Shown in pieces: positions 52,101 to 58,100 of a stretch of 64,000 bases of DNA; position 1 is the first letter of the stretch, and the number at the start of each line of letters is the position of its first letter. The notes under the pieces were generated by a model that ran no database searches, was not told the DNA's origin, and saw nothing but the letters and a program-made list of their open reading frames with translations. The stretch comes from Eutrigla gurnardus (taxonomy: Eukaryota; Chordata; Actinopteri; Perciformes; Triglidae), in assembly GCA_963514095.1 (NCBI GenBank), contig OY741264.1, positions 19,287,553 to 19,351,552 of the forward strand, given 5' to 3'. The translations under genes were made by a program, and so were the position numbers.

Positions 52101-55100
52101 TCCATTCATAATAGAGTTTGAGGGGGTTTTTTTCTGAAAGCTTTCCGTCTAAACTGAAACTAAAAAAAAATAGAAAAGTGGTTGCAGACAAAGAAATGTG
52201 ATTATTTAAATTAAAAAACAACACTGTCAAGATTAGAGCTGTAACAATTCAATTAAATTATAAGTCAATAGCAGAAATCTATTTTCAACTCCTTTAATAA
52301 GTTTATTGTTTTTTTATTGTTCGGTTATCATGCAAAAATGCCATGATGGAATCTACAATGGAAACTAAAGATCTGAGTTTTGGACAAACCAATACTTTTA
52401 TGTCCCCTTGGGCTCAGAGACATTTTTTTTGTTTATGTTTTCAGACACTAGACAATAGATTATTGATAATGAAAATAATCAGTAGTTGCAGTGCAAGTCA
52501 GAATGAACATTAAAGCTATGGTCTACGATTTGAAAGGTTTGAAAAAAGCATCCCCCCCCAACACACACACCCCTCCCCTCCGAGCTTGTATCGTCCTCCC
52601 CTCGGAGCTCTCACGAAGCACACACCCCTAACGTCTCCGTCGAACAAATCAACAATACTGCAGAGACAGAAATAGTCTCAACACCGTCTAATAACACAAA
52701 AACAAACTAACGGCAGCTTTCATAGTCATAAGCCAGCATCGGCATGAAAGTAATCTATCTATCCACAATAAAGACGAAAGAACTCCAGGGCTCTCAAGTT
52801 TTTAACTTAGTTCAGAGTGAGATTTTGGCTGACTGTGCAATGCCTTTGCGTCACAGCAAGTTTCGAGAGACGGGGCGCCGCCTCCCGCAAGCTCTCGAAA
52901 ATCTTTAAAACTGACCTTTGTCGATCTAAAATAAAGACAGATTCAGAAACTGCATAGCTTATTTCTCACATACAATGTTTTCAGAAACACATTTCGGTGA
53001 ACTATTTGCGTAAAATAAGAGAACGTTTTTTTAATTATCCCGGTAATTTGTCTGCGTGAGAAATACTAGATGTGACGTGTGAGGGTGTGAAAAGGTTGAA
53101 ATGCGTGCGACTTGAGAGCCCTGCTGTTCAACAGAAACTCCACTGTATCAGCATCGCTCTTCAGATCCATACACTCTTAAAAAAAAAAGGCTTCTGAAAA
53201 ACCCTTTCCAGAAGAAAGGGTTTTTCAAGGGTTCTTGGTAACACTAATGGTTCCAGTAAGAACCATTTTGATCCAGAGAACCCTTTAAAACCCCTTTCCT
53301 GAATAAAGGGTTTTAAAAGGGTTCTTGGTAACGCTAAGGGTTCCAGTAAGAACTATTTTGATCAAGAGAACCGTTTTTGGAAGAAAGAGGTCTTCAGGGA
53401 TTGTTGAAAGCATGGGTATAAGATCCTGTGTGGCCAGGAACATACTTCCTGATAACACTTACCAATAATGGTGCAAAATACAATTCCTCGTGACTACTGA
53501 TACAAATACTTTTCATATCCATTTTTTTGTTTATTTGTTTTTTTCTTCTTCTCCAGATTCTGTTGATCAAACTGTAACATAATTGCCCATCTTGGGATTT
53601 GAACACCTGCCACCCAGTCTAAAGTCACTGGCAGTAGGGACTGAGCTAACCTGCTAACTGGGTGGAGTCATCAGGTCCACCATACTAGTCTATTACCTTA
53701 CACCTTCTGATCAGACATGCAAATAATGGCAGTCCTGAAACTGAAATGTTCTGTTACCAATTTATTTTCACAACCATTAATTATAAGAAAGCAAGACCTT
53801 CATCAGCAAATCTTGTTGACCCAGGCAAAGATTAGCTGTGACTGGGATTTTAACCACGACCCACCTAATCTAAAGTCTGTACCATTACCCACTGAGCTAT
53901 CCAGCAGAATGTGTAGATCAGGGACTCCTCTGACTCGCCACACTCACTCACACAGCCAGGTTGACAGCTCCTTCATGTCAGTGGTCAGACAGAGGGAGCT
54001 GATCATGTGTCTGTTTAGCTCTGTCTGTACAATGTGTGACTTCTGCTATTAGGTCACATGTTCAATTCCCATGTTGACAGATATCATACCTTGCTGATTA
54101 CACTTCTAGACAATTAGCTCAGTTGGCTAGGAGCTGGTTCTTGGTGCCAGATGATGTGGGTTCAAGCCCCAGAAAGGGTGATAATGGTAATACATCAAAA
54201 TACCTGGTAGTCTTTGTGAAACAAATGTACACATTTTTAGAGCCATGGTAGATGATGTTTGACAAAAACATATCACAATTTTACCTCAAAAACAGATTTT
54301 TTTTTACAGTGGTTTCAAAACTGCCTGTGCGACAGTGAATGGCTTACTCAATTTGTGAAGCCACAGTTGAATTGGCACTTGCCAATTAGCTCAGTGCGAT
54401 AGACAATGGTCTTTGGTTCCAGAAATTTTTGGATTTCTCTTGTTTGTTGCTCAGAATTGCCAAAATATGCTAAAAATAGCCCGGACCCGACCCATCGCTG
54501 TGCAGCAGCTATTGTGTTTATTTTTTTAAAGTTTAGTTACACTACTCCAGGGGTGCCCAACCCCGGTCCTGGAGAGCCCCTGTCCTGCATGTTTTAGGTT
54601 TCTCCCTACTCTAACACACCTGATTCAAACGATTTTCAAACCTGTGACAAGCTTTAGTTGCTTGATAACGAGCACATCATTAGAATCAGGTGTTTAAGAG
54701 CAGGGAGAAACCTAAAAAATGCAGGACAGGGGCTCTCCAGGACCGGAGTTGGGCACCCCTGCACTACTCCCTTCTTCAGGAGGAAATGACACACAGCAAA
54801 GAAGTGGCTGGGGGAATTGAACCCTGGGTCCCTACAGCAAGGATATAACCCCTCTTTCTGGGGCATCTAAGTGAGCTGTACGACTCACTGGACAAAGGCT
54901 TTTGAAAGTTTGTTACAAGTCACATGATCTAGAGTTACAGTTTGAGGTTGTGAGTTCAAGGCCTGGTTGATGCAGAGTTAATGCCGACTGAGGTGATGTG
55001 TGGATTAGTGACAGACAATTTGAAAAATATTAAACACTTATTTTACAGACAATTTTACTCATGTATTTGTCTCTTCCTCCTCATACTTTTCCATGATCGG

Positions 55101-58100
55101 CCTCATCCCATGGCTGCTGTACCCTGCTTACTGGCTTAGTCAAGTTGTGAAGCTGCACATAAGTTCAGTGATAGAGGAAGGTCTTTGACGTCAGAGGCCA
55201 AGCCTTAACTGATGCAAAAATCATATTGTAATGCTGACTTTGGGGCTACCGCATTAGTGTTTGTTGATGCCGGGAATTGAACCTTAATCTCCCAGGGGAA
55301 AGGGTGAGGTTTGGTGTGTTGGGCCTGCGAGCTGGCCCCATGGCGGTTGTCATGTGTGAGTTAAGAGCTGGTTGCCCCATGGATTGCACCATATAGTCTG
55401 GTCTTCACCCTCTACAAACCAGGTGTGACATACCAATAGTGATTACTGTGAACAGAACAGAACAAAGAAGAACAGAAGAGAGAGAGAACAGAAGACACTT
55501 CAGAGAATCAAGGTGAGCTAAATATAATATCTAATTTCAGCATGCTTGACCCTAGCTGAGGACTTTTACGGTGAAAGGTGGACTAAGCATTTGTTTCTTG
55601 TTATGTTTTGTTCGTTTGCTTTTTTGTTTGTTTTCTTGTAGGAATGACTTACACAGCTTGGACGAAAGTCAAAAGTGTGCCATTGGCTTGAAAAAGAGGG
55701 TTTTGCCGAGAGTTAATACGTAACATTTTGAGTACTTTTTGAGTTACATAACACTGAAAAGTATTTTAACATGATTTAAATCAATGTAAAAACTTTGTGG
55801 GGTTCCCTCACTTTCTCATGATTCTGTTCCACAGTCACAATAAGTACGCACAGTATGTACTCTGATTCCTTTCATTGAACCATGCATTATTTTATTGTTT
55901 GTAGATAGCTTACGATAAGGCACAGTAAATGCAACTAGAAAATTCCCCCGTGGGAAATTTTGAAAGGGCCACGGGGGCTACTGCCGGAGTTTATATACAT
56001 TATGATGAGATTCTTCGAGATTTCAAACGAGACGGAGTTGTTTTAGAGGCAAATACAGAGACTGCTTGCTAAAAAACTGTCCCTGAAAGGAACGCGCATC
56101 AGCAGTTTTGCATGAATTTACCTCTAAAATGGCTCCGTCTCGTAACGTTACTTTATTATCACATAGCATGGTGAATGTGCGTTTTACTTTATGGGCTCAT
56201 ATATTTCACTTTATATAAACTTTATAAAATATTGACTAATAAATCAACTAACATATAATGAGGGTCATTTCCTTCATTATAATATCATACAAACCAAACC
56301 TTAAGATACGAGTACAAAGTTTTGTCTTGTAACATTTTACTTATATGTGGCTTAAACATGCCATGTGACCTGTAAGCACATTGACCAACACAGTCCAGAC
56401 ATATACTAGGCTTCACATAGTCTTGTTAAATTACCATTCATAAACTGTTACACTATCCGTATCACCCAATCTCTAGTATGCAGGCTATTATTATAATTAC
56501 ATTCAAGTAAAGAGTCTGTTATAGTGACAGCTTAAATTAACACCTTCTGGATGAAACCCGAAAAACAAACAGTCCAATTGAATGGAAGGACTGCAAAACA
56601 AAACACCAATACTATGATAGGTTGCTATGGTGATGAAATAAAATACAATAAATACAATGATTTGGTATCTACTATGTATTTATTTATTCTATTAATGCAT
56701 GCAGCTATAAAATGCAGCTTAGCTTTCTCCTAATATTCTAAACTGTAAATTGTTTCTCCTTGAGGGAGAATCGTGACATGGGGGTGGAAATTGTAATCGA
56801 TGGTGATGCTCCATATATCACCTGCCTCTAGATCAGCGAACAAAAACTGTCAATAGTCTGAAAAAAGTGGGTTGGGGATTTCGTTACTCTTTAATATTCT
56901 TTTAATATTTCTCTCCATTTTCTAAGGGGCTATTTTTGCCTCCTAGTACCATGCCTGAAAAAAAAGAATCTAACAGAAACACTGAATAACAGAGCAATAC
57001 CAGGTTAATAAATGACGTGCACCAGGATGCTTGTTTTCTAAAAAGGCTGCAGGAAACTAACTTGTAAGAAGTAGAATTGCAACTTTCTGAAAAAGCAGGT
57101 TAGCTGTTACATCAACCATTCACAGTGATGAAGCAACTAATTAATATGTGGCTTGACTTTCAGTTCCACGTTGGAAGACAACAAATACAGCATTTGAAAA
57201 ACTTAAAGGGGAATACCACCTAAATGAAGAATTCCAATGTTATTTCCATGGCCTCAATCAATATCAGTGAACATGAGCTGCTCTCCCTCCTCAAAGCCAT
57301 GAAACCAGACCTAGTCAAGTCTCAAACTTGAGAATGCATCAAAGTCTGGTGCTCCATTAAGAATGACTCTCAATGAACCAGAGAGCTACAGAATGTTTGT
57401 TTTCAATTGTATTTTATTGAAGCATTCTCGTGAAAAATTAAATGTACCATGTACTCAGAATATTGTCCTGGCTACTCTCTGTTATATATAACATGTCTAT
57501 GAAGTAGTTCCACACTTTGTATCTGATGACAACATATATTTGAGTTTTACCACCCTAATCCAAACACTAGAGTGATAAAATTCAAAGATATGTTGTCATG
57601 AAATATATGTACCTGATGACAACATATATTTGATTTTTATCACTCTAGTGTTTGGATTAGTTTGTGTTTACTCATATGTTTTGGACTGGGGCTGATCATA
57701 GTAAGACATGTTGCGAGAAACCTTGCTTCTGCAAAAAACTGTTTTCCTATAGTACAGAGTTTTTCTGATGCACATGAAAGTTACAATATTCACAACCTTC
57801 ACTAGAAACTCGTCACTAAATGCCCGTCGCTAAAAGCCTGTCGCTTAATTGAGTTTAACGTTACACTTATGTATTTAGCCACGGTAAAGTGAGCTAGCAA
57901 TAGGGCTGGGCAATAAAATGTCGATATAAATCATTCCTTCCATGTTTTCACAGACTAGACGAACAGCCAATTATAATGAGTATAGTGCCGTGCTGAACCA
58001 ATCCAATTAAGTTAGGTTGACACACAGAACGGACGGAGAAGAAGCAGCTGGTAGCACACATGCTAATGTTTACTCTACGGCAGCGGTGCACATCAGCGTG

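Noticed and set aside
54115..54185. Candidate genuine tRNA gene
   Set aside because: A and B boxes are present, but acceptor-stem pairing and a plausible anticodon arm are not evident, and it sits among several similar degenerate modules.
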